Part shown: piece after piece, positions 42,125 through 51,047 of the stretch
Position numbering within the stretch: position 1 is the stretch's first letter
How the letters are laid out: every line of letters begins with the position of its first letter
DNA from: Bradyrhizobium lablabi
GTDB lineage: Bacteria > Pseudomonadota > Alphaproteobacteria > Rhizobiales > Xanthobacteraceae
Length of the DNA stretch: 64,000 nt
Assembly: GCF_001440475.1 (NCBI RefSeq)
Contig: NZ_LLYB01000134.1
Coordinates: 24,353 to 88,352, forward strand
Direction: 5' to 3'
Translations under genes and position numbers: made by a program
Notes under the pieces: model-generated
Database searches by the model: none
Seen by the model: only the letters and a program-made list of their open reading frames with translations
Told to the model about the DNA's origin: nothing

Positions 42125-43928
42125 GCTTCTTCACCTGATGGGCTTCGTCCTGAGATTCGGGTCGCTGCGCCGGTATCAGCGTCGCGATGTTGCTTGAAGG
42201 CGCCAGCGACGGCGCAAAGTCAAGTGGCAAGGTAACGGTCACCGTGGTTCCCTCGCCGACGCTGCTCTGCACGTTCATCTCGCCACTATGCAATGCGACC
42301 AGTCCCTTCACGATCGACAGGCCGAGGCCGGTGCCTTCGTGCTTGCGCTGATAGGTCTTGCCGGCCTGGAAGAACGGATCGCCGATCCGCGCGAGGTCCT
42401 CGGCCGCGATACCGACCCCGGTGTCGGTGACACTGAGCATCAGTCGCGATCCCTCGACCGCGGCGGAAACCGTCACGCTGCCGCCGCGCTCGGTGAACTT
42501 GATGGCATTGGTGATGAGGTTCAGCGCGATCTGCTTGAATGCTCGGGGATCGCCGTTCATGACCGGCAGATCCTCCGCTGCGCGGGTGATCAGGTCGACG
42601 CCGTTGTCGCGCGCCTTCAGCGCCAGCAGATTACAGCAATGCAACAGCGCCGCGCGCGGCGCGAACGGCTCCGGCGAAATTTCGAAATTGCCGGTTTCCA
42701 TCTTGGACATGTCGAGGATGCCGTTGACGACCGACAACAGATGCTGACCGGAATCGTTGATCAGTTGCGCATATTCCCTGCGGCGCGCGGTATCGAGCAT
42801 CATCGCTTCTTCATGCACGATCATCTCGGAGAAGCCGATGATGGCGTTCAACGGCGTGCGCAGTTCGTGGCTCATGGTGGCGAGGAAGCGCGTCTTGGAG
42901 GCATCGGCCTGTTCGGCGGCGGCGCGCGCCGTTTCGAGGGCCTGCTCCTGGAGCTTGCGGTCGGTGATGTCGCGCATCACCGCGACGACCTCGGCCTCGG
43001 GCGAAGCCTGCTCGAGCGGCCGGCAGCGCATTTCGACCCAGATGAAATCGGCGGACGCGTTCTGGCCGCGCACCGCATCGCGGCGCAGGCGGAACTCGAC
43101 GCTGCGCTGCTCGCTGCCGCCCGCGGCATCCGACAGCGCCGTGAGATAGGCCGGCCGATCGGCGACATGGACGCGATCGAACAGGCCATGGCCGGTGAGC
43201 CGGGCGCCGGGTGCGCCGAGCATGGCTTCCGCCGCCGGTGAAATGAACCCCACAGCGCCATTGCGGCTGTGACGCGAAATCACGTCGCTCATGTTCCGCG
43301 CCAGCAGGCGGTAACGATCCTCTTCGAGATAGAGCAGCGACACTGACGTGCGCGCCAGCGATTCGGCGCTGACGGCCAGTCCCGCCGCATAGAGGGTCGC
43401 CGAAGCAAGGCCCGCCCCCATCAGGACGGCGTGCAGCGTCGCGTTCGGCTCCGCCGCCGGCAGGAGGTGAAAATGTCCGAGTGTGATCAGCAAGGCGACG
43501 CATGACAGCGCCAGCGCGGAAGCGAACGCGACGACGCGGCGCGAGGCCGATAGCGCAGCTTCCAGCGGAACGACGATGAGCCAGACCGCGGCGAAGGATT
43601 CGATGCCGCCGGTGGTCACGGCGACCATCATGACGAGGCCCGCCAGCGCCAGCGCGGAAAGGATATGCGCGCCTTCGTAGCGGCCGGTGCGCGACAGGAA
43701 CCAGGACAACAGAATCGGAGCGATCAGCCAGGCGAAGGCCGCAACCTCGAGCGCCGTGGGCGCCCCGCGCATCGCCAGATAGACCGGAAAAGCCGCAAGC
43801 GCCACCAGGCTGCCGAGCAGCCGCGGCGCCATGAACGCGCGATGACGCGCACGCGTCAGCGCATCATATCGTGCCGAGGGATGCAGCAACGCATCGAGAC
43901 AATCGCGGATGATACTCAAAACAATCAC
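42117..43928 (-). CDS. Membrane PAS sensor histidine kinase
   Basis: The 603-residue inner-membrane kinase has about six hydrophobic helices in the first 190 residues, a PAS/PAC segment (about 205-330, ending AVMRDITDRK), a HisKA motif FLATMSHELRTPLNAIIGFSEMI (His near 350) and an ATPase domain with LNLITNAIKF, DTGVGI and GTGLGLSIV. The HisKA segment resembles PleC/DivJ-type cell-cycle kinases, and the membrane topology fits DivJ best; this is inference. The start is a GTG. Downstream genes encode a wall-binding protein and DUF1491, with no adjacent response regulator. Confidence 0.9.
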   Translation of the reverse strand: MIVLSIIRDCLDALLHPSARYDALTRARHRAFMAPRLLGSLVALAAFPVYLAMRGAPTALEVAAFAWLIAPILLSWFLSRTGRYEGAHILSALALAGLVMMVAVTTGGIESFAAVWLIVVPLEAALSASRRVVAFASALALSCVALLITLGHFHLLPAAEPNATLHAVLMGAGLASATLYAAGLAVSAESLARTSVSLLYLEEDRYRLLARNMSDVISRHSRNGAVGFISPAAEAMLGAPGARLTGHGLFDRVHVADRPAYLTALSDAAGGSEQRSVEFRLRRDAVRGQNASADFIWVEMRCRPLEQASPEAEVVAVMRDITDRKLQEQALETARAAAEQADASKTRFLATMSHELRTPLNAIIGFSEMIVHEEAMMLDTARRREYAQLINDSGQHLLSVVNGILDMSKMETGNFEISPEPFAPRAALLHCCNLLALKARDNGVDLITRAAEDLPVMNGDPRAFKQIALNLITNAIKFTERGGSVTVSAAVEGSRLMLSVTDTGVGIAAEDLARIGDPFFQAGKTYQRKHEGTGLGLSIVKGLVALHSGEMNVQSSVGEGTTVTVTLPLDFAPSLAPSSNIATLIPAQRPESQDEAHQVKKRA

Positions 43929-44350
43929 GGCTCTCGCGCTTCGGCTTGTTCGTCAGACAGACGCGCCGGAACGCCCCCATTATCCTTGACGCCACCGTGT
44001 CAGAGCGAGCTTAAGCGAACGCTAAGGCGATGCGGATTGGCGCCGAGCACCGCGTCTTCGCAGGGATTTCGCGCCTTGCGCGAGCTCCATTCGACGCGGA
44101 TGGTGAACGATAGGTTTCCGGCACTGAGGTTCTATGGTTTCGAAATGGTGGACGCGCTGCCGACGGCAGCCTTGCCGCGTACTCATCGCCATCAATCGAA
44201 AATTTACACCGAATCGCATCTTTCAAATTTTCTGCGAGTTTTCGCCGAATTTACTTCAATGCAAACACTTAGGATTTATCGACGACTGTTAATCAGAAAC
44301 GAAGCTGCGGGTTAACCGCGGCACAACCAAAAGACGACCGGGATCGCGAG
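43929..44350. other. Divergent intergenic region, 422 bp
   Basis: It lies between the PAS kinase (leftward) and the DUF5330 gene (rightward). Open frames here (for example 44011-44226 minus) have no binding site and low coding character. The part from about 44190 to 44300 is AT-rich and probably contains the DUF5330 promoter. No RNA gene was recognised. Confidence 0.4.
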
Positions 44351-44776
44351 ATGTTTTTTATGCTTCGCATGGCGTTCTGGCTCGGGCTCGTGCTCGTGCT
44401 GCTGCCCAGGGAAAAGACGCCTGAATCGGACAAGGTGCCGCAGATCAGCGCGTCCGAGGCTGTATCGGCTGCGACCGCCGCCGCCTCCGACATGGGGCAG
44501 TTCTGCAAGCGCCAGCCGGCGGCTTGCGAGGTCGGCGGCCAGGCCGCGACGGCGATCGGCCAGCGCGCCCAGGATGGCGCCCGCCAGTTGTACAAGATCA
44601 TCACCGACAAGAAGTCCGAGCTTCCCGCCGTCCCCGACAAGAAGCCCGACCATACCAGTTCGGTCGGCACCGACGCCGAAGCCGTGGTCGCGAACACATC
44701 GCCCGCCGACGCCCTGACGGACGACGACATGGCGATCGAATGGCGGATGCCGCGGACGCCTCTGGCCGCAAAATAG
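44351..44776 (+). CDS. DUF5330 domain protein
   Basis: The 141-residue protein has an N-terminal hydrophobic segment (MFFMLRMAFWLGLVLVLLP), then ISASEAVSAATAAASDMGQFCKRQPAACEVG and QRAQDGARQLYKII, the pattern of DUF5330 proteins in Rhizobiales. It is probably exported, with two cysteines that may pair (C in GQFCKR and AACEVG). The function is unknown. It precedes sufE by 82 bases. Confidence 0.82.
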   Translation: MFFMLRMAFWLGLVLVLLPREKTPESDKVPQISASEAVSAATAAASDMGQFCKRQPAACEVGGQAATAIGQRAQDGARQLYKIITDKKSELPAVPDKKPDHTSSVGTDAEAVVANTSPADALTDDDMAIEWRMPRTPLAAK

Positions 44777-44858
44777 GCCACGGAACCAGTTCCATTTCCG
44801 TCGCTTTCGTCCGATCCGCGTCCTATATAAGACTTTAAGGAAACGGACGCGGACCAAG

Positions 44859-45287
44859 ATGACGATCGACGAAATCAGGGACAATTTCGAGCTGCTGGAC
44901 GAGTGGGACGACCGCTACCGGTACGTCATCGAACTCGGCCGCACACTTGACCCGATGCCGGAAGCCGAGCATTCCGCCGAGAACAAGGTCAATGGCTGCG
45001 TCAGCCAGGTCTGGCTTTCGAGGCAGATCGACCGCAGCGGCAATAGCGAACCGCGGCTGAAATATCTGGGCGACAGCGACGCTCACATCGTGCGCGGCCT
45101 GATCGCAATCCTGCTGACGCTGTATTCCGGCCGCACGCCGCAGCAGATCCTTTCGACCGATGCGCTCGCAGTGTTCGACGAGTTTGGATTCCGGGAGCAC
45201 TTGACGCCGCAGCGTTCCAACGGCCTGCGCTCCATGGTCGAGCGTATCCGCTCTGATGCGCGCGAGTCGCTGGCCGCCGCCTCTTAG
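44859..45287 (+). CDS. sufE: SufE-family sulfur acceptor
   Basis: SufE takes persulfide sulfur from the cysteine desulfurase SufS and delivers it to the SUF Fe-S scaffold. The 142-residue protein has the sulfur-carrying C47 in VNGCVSQVW, the family ENKVNGC context and the C-terminal FGFREHLTPQRSNGL segment. The length is typical. It lies outside any suf operon here, so its SufS partner must be elsewhere. An interspersed repeat follows. Confidence 0.95.
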   Translation: MTIDEIRDNFELLDEWDDRYRYVIELGRTLDPMPEAEHSAENKVNGCVSQVWLSRQIDRSGNSEPRLKYLGDSDAHIVRGLIAILLTLYSGRTPQQILSTDALAVFDEFGFREHLTPQRSNGLRSMVERIRSDARESLAAAS

Positions 45288-45294
45288 ACGCCGC

Positions 45295-45433
45295 CGTTGC
45301 GAGCGTAGCGACTTGTCCGCCGAAGCTCGAAGATAGATGGATTGCCTCGTCGCGGAGCCTGTCATCGGGCGCGCATTCGCGCGACCCGTTGGCACCCTTG
45401 CGCAAACGCTTTGCGTTTGTCGCAGCAATGACG
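45295..45433. repeat. Interspersed repeat between sufE and mucR
   Basis: The segment runs from gagcgtagcgacttgtccgc through ggattgcctcgtcgcggag to gtcgcagcaatgacg. I recall this block from intergenic repeats of Bradyrhizobium. It contains several short inverted repeats (gcgcgcattcgcgcg; gcaaacgctttgcgtttg), fills the space between two convergent genes and may stop transcription from both sides. Confidence 0.7.
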
Positions 45434-45438
45434 AAAAA

Positions 45439-45852
45439 CTACTTCCGCTTCCGCGCCTGCTGACCGAGGCCCATCTTCTTGGCGAGCTGCGAACGCGCCA
45501 CCGCATAGTTCGGCGCCACCATCGGGTAATCCGGCGGCAGGCCCCATTTGTCGCGGTACTGTTCCGGCGTCATGTTGTACTGTGTGCGCAGATGGCGCTT
45601 GAGCGACTTGAAGCGCTTGCCGTCCTCCAGACACACCAGATATTCCGGAGTTATCGACTTCTTCATCGACACCGCCGGCTTGGCCGGTTCGAGCGGCGTC
45701 TCGGGGCGGCCGCTCGACACCCGCATCAGCGCAGCGTGGACCTGGCTGATCAGGTTCGGGATCTCAGAGGCTTGGGTCGGATTGTTGCTGAGATAGGCCG
45801 AAACGATATTGGCGGTCAGTTCGACGGGCGTTTTGCCGGAGGGATCAGTCAT
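45439..45852 (-). CDS. MucR/Ros-family transcription regulator
   Basis: The 137-residue DNA-binding protein has an N-terminal oligomerisation region (MTDPSGKTPVELTANIVSAY) and a Ros-type finger region VCLEDGKRFKSLKRHLRT, ending TPEQYRDKWGLP. Compared with the Ros zinc ligands (two Cys, two His), C74 and H87 are kept, but the other positions are D77 and Y92. Zinc-free Ros homologues with such changes are known from Mesorhizobium, so the fold is probably still functional. MucR proteins act as H-NS-like repressors of surface, motility and symbiosis genes, and usually repress themselves. Confidence 0.92.
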   Translation of the reverse strand: MTDPSGKTPVELTANIVSAYLSNNPTQASEIPNLISQVHAALMRVSSGRPETPLEPAKPAVSMKKSITPEYLVCLEDGKRFKSLKRHLRTQYNMTPEQYRDKWGLPPDYPMVAPNYAVARSQLAKKMGLGQQARKRK

Positions 45853-46032
45853 GGCTCAACCTTCTGGGTCACCAACGCATCTGTCGGCCACACGATTCGG
45901 ACAGTATCCGACCGCGCCTATACATCAGCGAAAGCTCGTACAACTTGGCGCATATGACCGAAGTGCCGGGAAACTGACAAGAACGGCGGCGCTTTATTTT
46001 CAATCACCGTGTTCCCGGCAAGTATTGCCGGC

Positions 46033-46911
46033 TCAGAGCCGCTGATCGAGATGCGCGCGCAGTTCGTCGATCGAGGCGAAACGCATCATCCCTTCCGGCA
46101 TCTGGGCCTCGATCGAACCATCGGAATAGAGCGAATAGGCCATGCCATCGACAATGCCGGACTTCAGCACTGTCACCGCCGGCTGATCCTCCGTGCGCAT
46201 CGGTCCAGCATTGGCTTCCGCGAGCGTTGGAGACATGCGTCCACCGCGCCGCGGCGGCAGCGGCGGCAGCGGGGCTTCAGCAGCTTTCGCGCGCTCCGCT
46301 CTCGGCCAGGCATCATCGAATGACCCCCGCGGCGGTTCGGCCGGCCCGACCGGCGGTACGTCGGGCGGACTGGAGCGAAGGTCCGATGGCAACAGGTCCG
46401 GCGGCAGCGGCTCGCCGGCCCGCGATTGCGCGCGCTCGCGTTCCTTTCGCGATGTCGAGGAAAACAGCAAATTGCGCTTCGGTTTCGGAACTGACGGCGG
46501 CGGTTCGGGGTGCATCGGCTCCGGGATCGGGTGATCACGCAAGACAGTCTCGTTCTGCCACGGCGGCGGTGCCGTTGGCGAAAATGGTCCGGGACCGCCC
46601 GACTGTTCAGCAGTCTGAAAACTGGGGGCAACCGGGGCAACGTCGCGCGCCGCGGCGTCAGGAAGCACCGGCCGCATCGCGGCCTCACCGCGCGCTTCAG
46701 GGATGCCAGCGCCAAGCTGCCGCGCGATGTTCTTCAATTCCCGGACCGCCACCCACAGCGCAAACATGATTGCGCCGGTGCAAACGCCGATGACGCCGGC
46801 GATAATCAGCGTGTTGCCGGTACTGAATTCCTTGATCGGGATCCCGAAGCCGATCGCCAACAGGCCCGCCAAAACGAGGCCGATCCCGGCGACCAACACG
46901 ACAAACATCAT
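46033..46911 (-). CDS. Hypothetical membrane protein with Pro-rich region
   Basis: The 292-residue protein has two N-terminal membrane helices (about 2-24 and 32-55), a long Pro/Ser/Arg-rich, probably disordered segment (about 85-230), and a short conserved-looking C-terminal domain (VTVLKSGIVDGMAYSLYSDG, then MRFASIDELRAHLD). I do not recognise a named family. The C-terminal part looks like a small beta domain followed by a helix. Start: the first of two adjacent ATGs. Confidence 0.72.
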   Translation of the reverse strand: MMFVVLVAGIGLVLAGLLAIGFGIPIKEFSTGNTLIIAGVIGVCTGAIMFALWVAVRELKNIARQLGAGIPEARGEAAMRPVLPDAAARDVAPVAPSFQTAEQSGGPGPFSPTAPPPWQNETVLRDHPIPEPMHPEPPPSVPKPKRNLLFSSTSRKERERAQSRAGEPLPPDLLPSDLRSSPPDVPPVGPAEPPRGSFDDAWPRAERAKAAEAPLPPLPPRRGGRMSPTLAEANAGPMRTEDQPAVTVLKSGIVDGMAYSLYSDGSIEAQMPEGMMRFASIDELRAHLDQRL

Positions 46912-47256
46912 TGAACCAACCCCTCAGCCGCGCCCGAAACGCTCGCCAGCCGCCCCACGCCACGATACCGTCATCTTGTGTGCACCGCCAACCGCCAATT
47001 GCGTTCCCGGTTCCATAACGGCGTCGTCCGTTTGCCGGATTCCGATTTCGGACAAATGTTGCCATTCAGGTACCGTTCAGCCCGCCGGCCGTAGTTATAC
47101 CGGCTACTAATTACTGCCCTTTTGTTGCATTGCATCAGGGCTTTAGGCCACAATTCCCAATTACTTGGAAATGGAACTAGGCTATATGGGTACCCGGGGA
47201 ATGCGGCTCAACAATATCCTAGGTGGGCCATAGGGGACTCTGGGTTACCAATCGCC
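46912..47256. other. Divergent intergenic region, 345 bp
   Basis: This region separates the hypothetical membrane protein (leftward) from the glycosyltransferase-like gene (rightward). Upstream of 47257 the frame is open back to 47122, but the encoded sequence lacks coding character and the ATG at 47257 gives a normal N terminus. The stretch 47040-47200 is AT-richer and likely contains the promoter. No RNA gene was recognised. Confidence 0.4.
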
Positions 47257-48906
47257 ATGTCATCCATCACGACTTCTGCCTTCGATACGCCCATGCGGCG
47301 CTCGGTGGAGCGGACCTGTGACGATCTTGCCATCTTTGTGCTGGCCGTGGTCGCGCTGGTCGCGGGCCTGACTTTCCGCGACTACGGGCTGGGCTGGGAC
47401 GACTACACGCACGCCGAATATGCCGACCTGCTGTTGCGGATGTACGGTTCCGGCTTCAAGGATACCGGCGCGCTGTCGTTTGCCAATCTCTACATGTATG
47501 GCGGCGGCTTCGACATGGCGGCCGCCCTGCTGCACAAGATCATCCCGCTCGAACTGTTTGAAACGCGCCGCCTGCTCGGCGCCGTCGTCGGCCTGATAGG
47601 CCTTGGCGTAACCTGGCGGCTGGCACGGCGCGTCGGCGGTCCGCTGGCGGGGCTCGCGACGCTGCTGCTGCTCTCGCTGTGCCCGACGTTCTACGGCCAC
47701 ATGTTCATGAACCCGAAGGACGCGCCGTTTGCCGTCTCGATGGTGATCCTGATCCTGGGCCTGGTGCGCCTCGCCGAGGAGTATCCCGCGCCCTCGCCGC
47801 GAACCATTTTGATCGTCGGCATCGGCGCCGGCCTCTCCATCGGCTGCCGGATTCTCGGCGGGCTGGCGCTGGTCTATGCGATGGTCGGCTTCATCCCGCT
47901 GCTGATCGAGGAAGTTCGCAAGCAGGGCGCACGCGAAGCCACCCGCCGCTTCGCCCATGTCGTCTACGTGCTGCTGCCCGGCCTCGTGCTCGGATACCTG
48001 ATCATGGGCCTGGTGTGGCCGTGGTCGATCATGGAGGCGGACCATCCCTTCAAGGCGCTGACCTATTTCTCGCACTTCTTCGAGAAGCCCTGGAAGGAAA
48101 TGTTCGACGGCGCGCTGGTGTCGGTGCCTGACATGCCGTGGTCCTACCTGCCGACGCTGTTCGCGCTGCAGCTTCCCGAAATAATGCTCGCGCTCCTGGT
48201 CGCCGGCGTCGTCGGCACCTTCATGTCGCTGTCGCGCAAGGATGTGCCGGCCCGCCGCAAGACCATCTTCCTGATGCTGACGCTGGCAGCCAGCCTGCCG
48301 CTGGTGATCGCGATGGTGAAGCGGCCGGCGCTCTACAACGGTATCCGGCATTTCGTTTTCGTCATCCCGCCGATGGCGGTGCTCGCCGGCGCATCGTTCG
48401 CCTGGGGCATGAACTGGCTCAAGAATAATCACCGCCGCTGGCAACCCGCCGCGCTGGCGGTGTTCACGTTCGGCCTGCTGTTGCCGCTGAGCGAGATGAT
48501 CCGCCTGCACCCGTACGAATACACCCATTTCAACCACATCGCCGGCACGGTGCGCACCGCCGACAATTACTTCATGCTGGACTATTGGGGGCTGGCGCTG
48601 AAGCAGGCGTCCGACGGCCTGCGCGAAGAGTTGGTCGAGCGCCAGGAAGTGGCTCCGGCGGGTCGCAAGTGGAAGGTCGCGGTATGCGGTCCGCAGCGTC
48701 CGGCGCAGGTCGCGCTCGGCCCCGACTTCACGATCGGCTGGGACAGCCAGTCCGCCGACTTCGCGATGACGCTGGGCGAGTTCTACTGCAAGGGCCTCAC
48801 CGCGCCCGTCATGGTGGAGATCAAGCGCGACGACGTCGTGTTCGCGCGTGTCTATGACATCCGCGGCCGTCCCATTCCGACGCTGCTCGCCATTCCGGCC
48901 CCGTAA
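47257..48906 (+). CDS. GT-C-like membrane glycosyltransferase-related protein
   Basis: The 549-residue integral membrane protein has roughly ten or more helices. The first loop contains FRDYGLGWDDYTHAEYAD, an acidic pair in the position of the catalytic motif of GT-C (ArnT/PMT, GT39/GT83) transferases. Later landmarks are FYGHMFMNPKDAPF and YNGIRHFVFVIPP, as in uncharacterised bacterial relatives. The C-terminal 100 residues are soluble. It would transfer a sugar from a polyprenyl phosphate to a periplasmic acceptor, but donor and acceptor are unknown. The minus strand carries a very long open frame that is an artefact of high GC. Confidence 0.75.
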   Translation: MSSITTSAFDTPMRRSVERTCDDLAIFVLAVVALVAGLTFRDYGLGWDDYTHAEYADLLLRMYGSGFKDTGALSFANLYMYGGGFDMAAALLHKIIPLELFETRRLLGAVVGLIGLGVTWRLARRVGGPLAGLATLLLLSLCPTFYGHMFMNPKDAPFAVSMVILILGLVRLAEEYPAPSPRTILIVGIGAGLSIGCRILGGLALVYAMVGFIPLLIEEVRKQGAREATRRFAHVVYVLLPGLVLGYLIMGLVWPWSIMEADHPFKALTYFSHFFEKPWKEMFDGALVSVPDMPWSYLPTLFALQLPEIMLALLVAGVVGTFMSLSRKDVPARRKTIFLMLTLAASLPLVIAMVKRPALYNGIRHFVFVIPPMAVLAGASFAWGMNWLKNNHRRWQPAALAVFTFGLLLPLSEMIRLHPYEYTHFNHIAGTVRTADNYFMLDYWGLALKQASDGLREELVERQEVAPAGRKWKVAVCGPQRPAQVALGPDFTIGWDSQSADFAMTLGEFYCKGLTAPVMVEIKRDDVVFARVYDIRGRPIPTLLAIPAP

Positions 48907-49014
48907 CGGCGCATCACTGCGACGGCATGACTGCCACGCAGGATGGCCGCCTTGCTGGCTGTCCGGCGCAGGACTAGGCTCGCTCCCGAAATCGCAACAC
49001 GCGGGAGAAGCGCC

Positions 49015-49794
49015 ATGTCGCCAGCCGAAGCACGCCTTAAGCAAGCCCCGTCCGGCATGACGGACGCTGAGTGGAACCAGCGTGTCAATCTCGCCGCCTG
49101 CTATCGCCTCGTCGCGCTCTATGGCTGGGACGATCTGGTCGACACCCATATCTCGGCGCGCGTGCCCGGCCCCGACCACCATTTCCTGATCAACCCATAC
49201 GGATTGATGTTCGAGGAGATCACGGCGTCGAGCCTGGTGAAGGTCGATCTCCACGGCAATCAGCTCAGCGAGAGCGAATACAGCATCAACCCCGCAGGCT
49301 TCACCATCCATTCGGCAATCCACGAGGTGCGTGAGGATGCCGGCTGCGTGCTTCATCTGCACACGCCCGACGGAACGGCGGTGGCGAGCTGCATGGAGGG
49401 TCTGCTGCCGATGAACCAGACCGCGCAGTTCGTCACCCACGACCTCGCCTATCACGATTACGAAGGTGTGGCGCTGGACCATGACGAACGCCCGCGGCTG
49501 CAGAAGGACCTCGGCAACAAGAACCACATGCTGTTGCGCAATCACGGCACGCTGACGGTGGGCCGTTCGGTCGCTTCCGCCTTCGAGCGCATGTACCATC
49601 TGGAGCGGGCCTGCACGATGCAGGTGCGCACCCGCATGCTCGGACCGACCGCCTACCCGGTCGAACAGGCCGTGATCGACAAGAACGAACAGCTGTTCAG
49701 CAATCCCGATTTCGCGGAACGGCGCTCGACCAATCTGGTGTGGCCGCCGCTGTTGCGAAAACTCGATCGGATCGATCCGAGCTACAAGAGCTGA
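49015..49794 (+). CDS. Class II aldolase/adducin-domain protein
   Basis: The 259-residue protein has the class II aldolase fold. Zinc-ligand candidates are HLHTPDG (the first HxH) and LLRNHGTLTVG, with DTHISARVPG near the N terminus. Members cleave or epimerise phosphorylated sugars (for example fuculose phosphate or ribulose phosphate), but many rhizobial homologues are uncharacterised. The start at 49015 follows GGGAG. An epimerase gene follows after an interspersed repeat. Confidence 0.9.
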   Translation: MSPAEARLKQAPSGMTDAEWNQRVNLAACYRLVALYGWDDLVDTHISARVPGPDHHFLINPYGLMFEEITASSLVKVDLHGNQLSESEYSINPAGFTIHSAIHEVREDAGCVLHLHTPDGTAVASCMEGLLPMNQTAQFVTHDLAYHDYEGVALDHDERPRLQKDLGNKNHMLLRNHGTLTVGRSVASAFERMYHLERACTMQVRTRMLGPTAYPVEQAVIDKNEQLFSNPDFAERRSTNLVWPPLLRKLDRIDPSYKS

Positions 49795-49800
49795 ACCTGG

Positions 49801-49904
49801 CTAGAGTCCGGTTCTGACTGAATCAGAGCCGGGCTCTAGATTCTTCCTTTGACGCGTTTTCTTGACACGAACCGGTGTCCACTTCGCTCGAAAACGCTAT
49901 AGCA
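49801..49904. repeat. Interspersed repeat with terminal palindrome
   Basis: It starts with a 39-base imperfect palindrome (ctagagtccggttctgac ... gagccgggctctag, 49801-49839), followed by ttcttcctttgacgcg and aaaacgctatag. I recall this unit from many Bradyrhizobium intergenic regions. It begins six bases after the aldolase stop and may also terminate that transcript. Confidence 0.82.
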
Positions 49905-49923
49905 CGCGAAAGGTCGTAGCCTC

Positions 49924-50907
49924 GTGACGGTACTGGTGACCGGCAGTTCCGGCCATTTGGGCGAGGCGCTGATGCGTACCCTGCGGGCGCAGCCACGCGA
50001 TGCCATCGGCATCGACATTCTGCCCGGCCCATTCACGCATCATGTCGGCTCGATCGCTGACCGGGCCTTCGTGCGCCGCTGCATGCGAGGCGTCACGACG
50101 GTGCTGCACGCCGCGACGCTGCACAAGCCGCATGTGGCAACGCATAGCCGCCAGGACTTCGTCGACGTCAACATCACGGGCACGCTCAACCTGCTCGAAG
50201 AGGCCGCCGCAGGCGACGTCTCGGCGTTCGTCTATACCAGCACCACCAGCGTCTTCGGCGATGCGCTGGTGCCGCCGCCGGGCGAGCCGGCGGCCTGGAT
50301 CACCGAAGACGTCACCGCGGTGCCGAAAAATATCTATGGCGTCACTAAGGCTGCCGCGGAGGATCTGTGCCAGCTGTTCGCGCGCAATCATGCGCTTCGC
50401 GCGATCGTGCTGCGCACCTCGCGCTTCTTTCCCGAAGAGGACGACAATCGCGCGACGCGCGAGGCGTTTAGCGACGCCAACGCCAAGGCCAACGAGTTCC
50501 TGTATCGCCGCGTCGACATCGAGGACGTGGTCAGCGCGCATCTGTTGGCGGCACAGCACGCGCCATCGGCCGGCTTCGCGAAATACATCATCAGCGCCAC
50601 CACCCCGTTCGCGTGCCACGACGCGGCGGAATTGCGCAACAACGCGCCGCGCGTGGTCCGCCGCTGCGTGCCGGACCATGAGGCCGAATTTGCACGGCGT
50701 GGCTGGACGATGATTCCGGGCATCGATCGTGTCTATGTCAACGACCGCGCACGCGCCGAACTCGGCTGGCAGCCGCGCCATGATTTCCGCGCGCTGATGG
50801 CGCGGCTAAAGGCCGACGATGACATCCGCAGCCCCCTCGCGCGCGAAGTGGGAAGCAAGGGCTATCACGACCGCATTTTTGACGAGGGGCCCTACCCGGT
50901 GGAGTGA
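49924..50907 (+). CDS. NAD(P)-dependent epimerase/dehydratase (extended SDR)
   Basis: The 327-residue protein has the nucleotide motif VTGSSGHLG (4-12) and the catalytic Ser/Thr region YTSTTSVFG with YGVTK (about 138-142), so the extended SDR triad is complete. NAD is more likely than NADP because an acidic D follows the second strand (IGIDIL). It may act on nucleotide sugars; the exact substrate is unknown. The start is a GTG at 49924 just after an interspersed repeat. Confidence 0.88.
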   Translation: MTVLVTGSSGHLGEALMRTLRAQPRDAIGIDILPGPFTHHVGSIADRAFVRRCMRGVTTVLHAATLHKPHVATHSRQDFVDVNITGTLNLLEEAAAGDVSAFVYTSTTSVFGDALVPPPGEPAAWITEDVTAVPKNIYGVTKAAAEDLCQLFARNHALRAIVLRTSRFFPEEDDNRATREAFSDANAKANEFLYRRVDIEDVVSAHLLAAQHAPSAGFAKYIISATTPFACHDAAELRNNAPRVVRRCVPDHEAEFARRGWTMIPGIDRVYVNDRARAELGWQPRHDFRALMARLKADDDIRSPLAREVGSKGYHDRIFDEGPYPVE

Positions 50908-50984
50908 GGGCACGGGAATATCTGGTGGACGAACCGCGCAGATGCGCTAAACTGCCGGCCACATACCTCTACACGACCGGAATC

Positions 50985-51016
50985 AAAACGCTGCCCAATC
51001 CCGGGCGGCGTTTTTA
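50985..51016. terminator. Bidirectional terminator between epimerase and PAS kinase
   Basis: aacgctgccc pairs with gggcggcgtt (10 bp with one T-G wobble; loop aatccc), followed by TTTTTA on the plus strand and by T-residues on the other. The flanking genes are convergent, so it can end both transcripts. Confidence 0.85.
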
Positions 51017-51047
51017 TTTGGGGACGGCGGTGTGGCTGGCGTAACGC

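Noticed and set aside
47122-47256. Extension of the glycosyltransferase-like gene to an upstream ATG at 47122
   Set aside because: The added residues lack coding character, and the ATG at 47257 gives a usual N terminus before the first helix.
47260-49599. A 779-codon open frame on the minus strand, opposite the glycosyltransferase-like and aldolase genes
   Set aside because: The product is rich in Arg, His, Gln and Asp without a known domain, while the plus strand encodes proteins with clear family motifs. It is a high-GC shadow frame.
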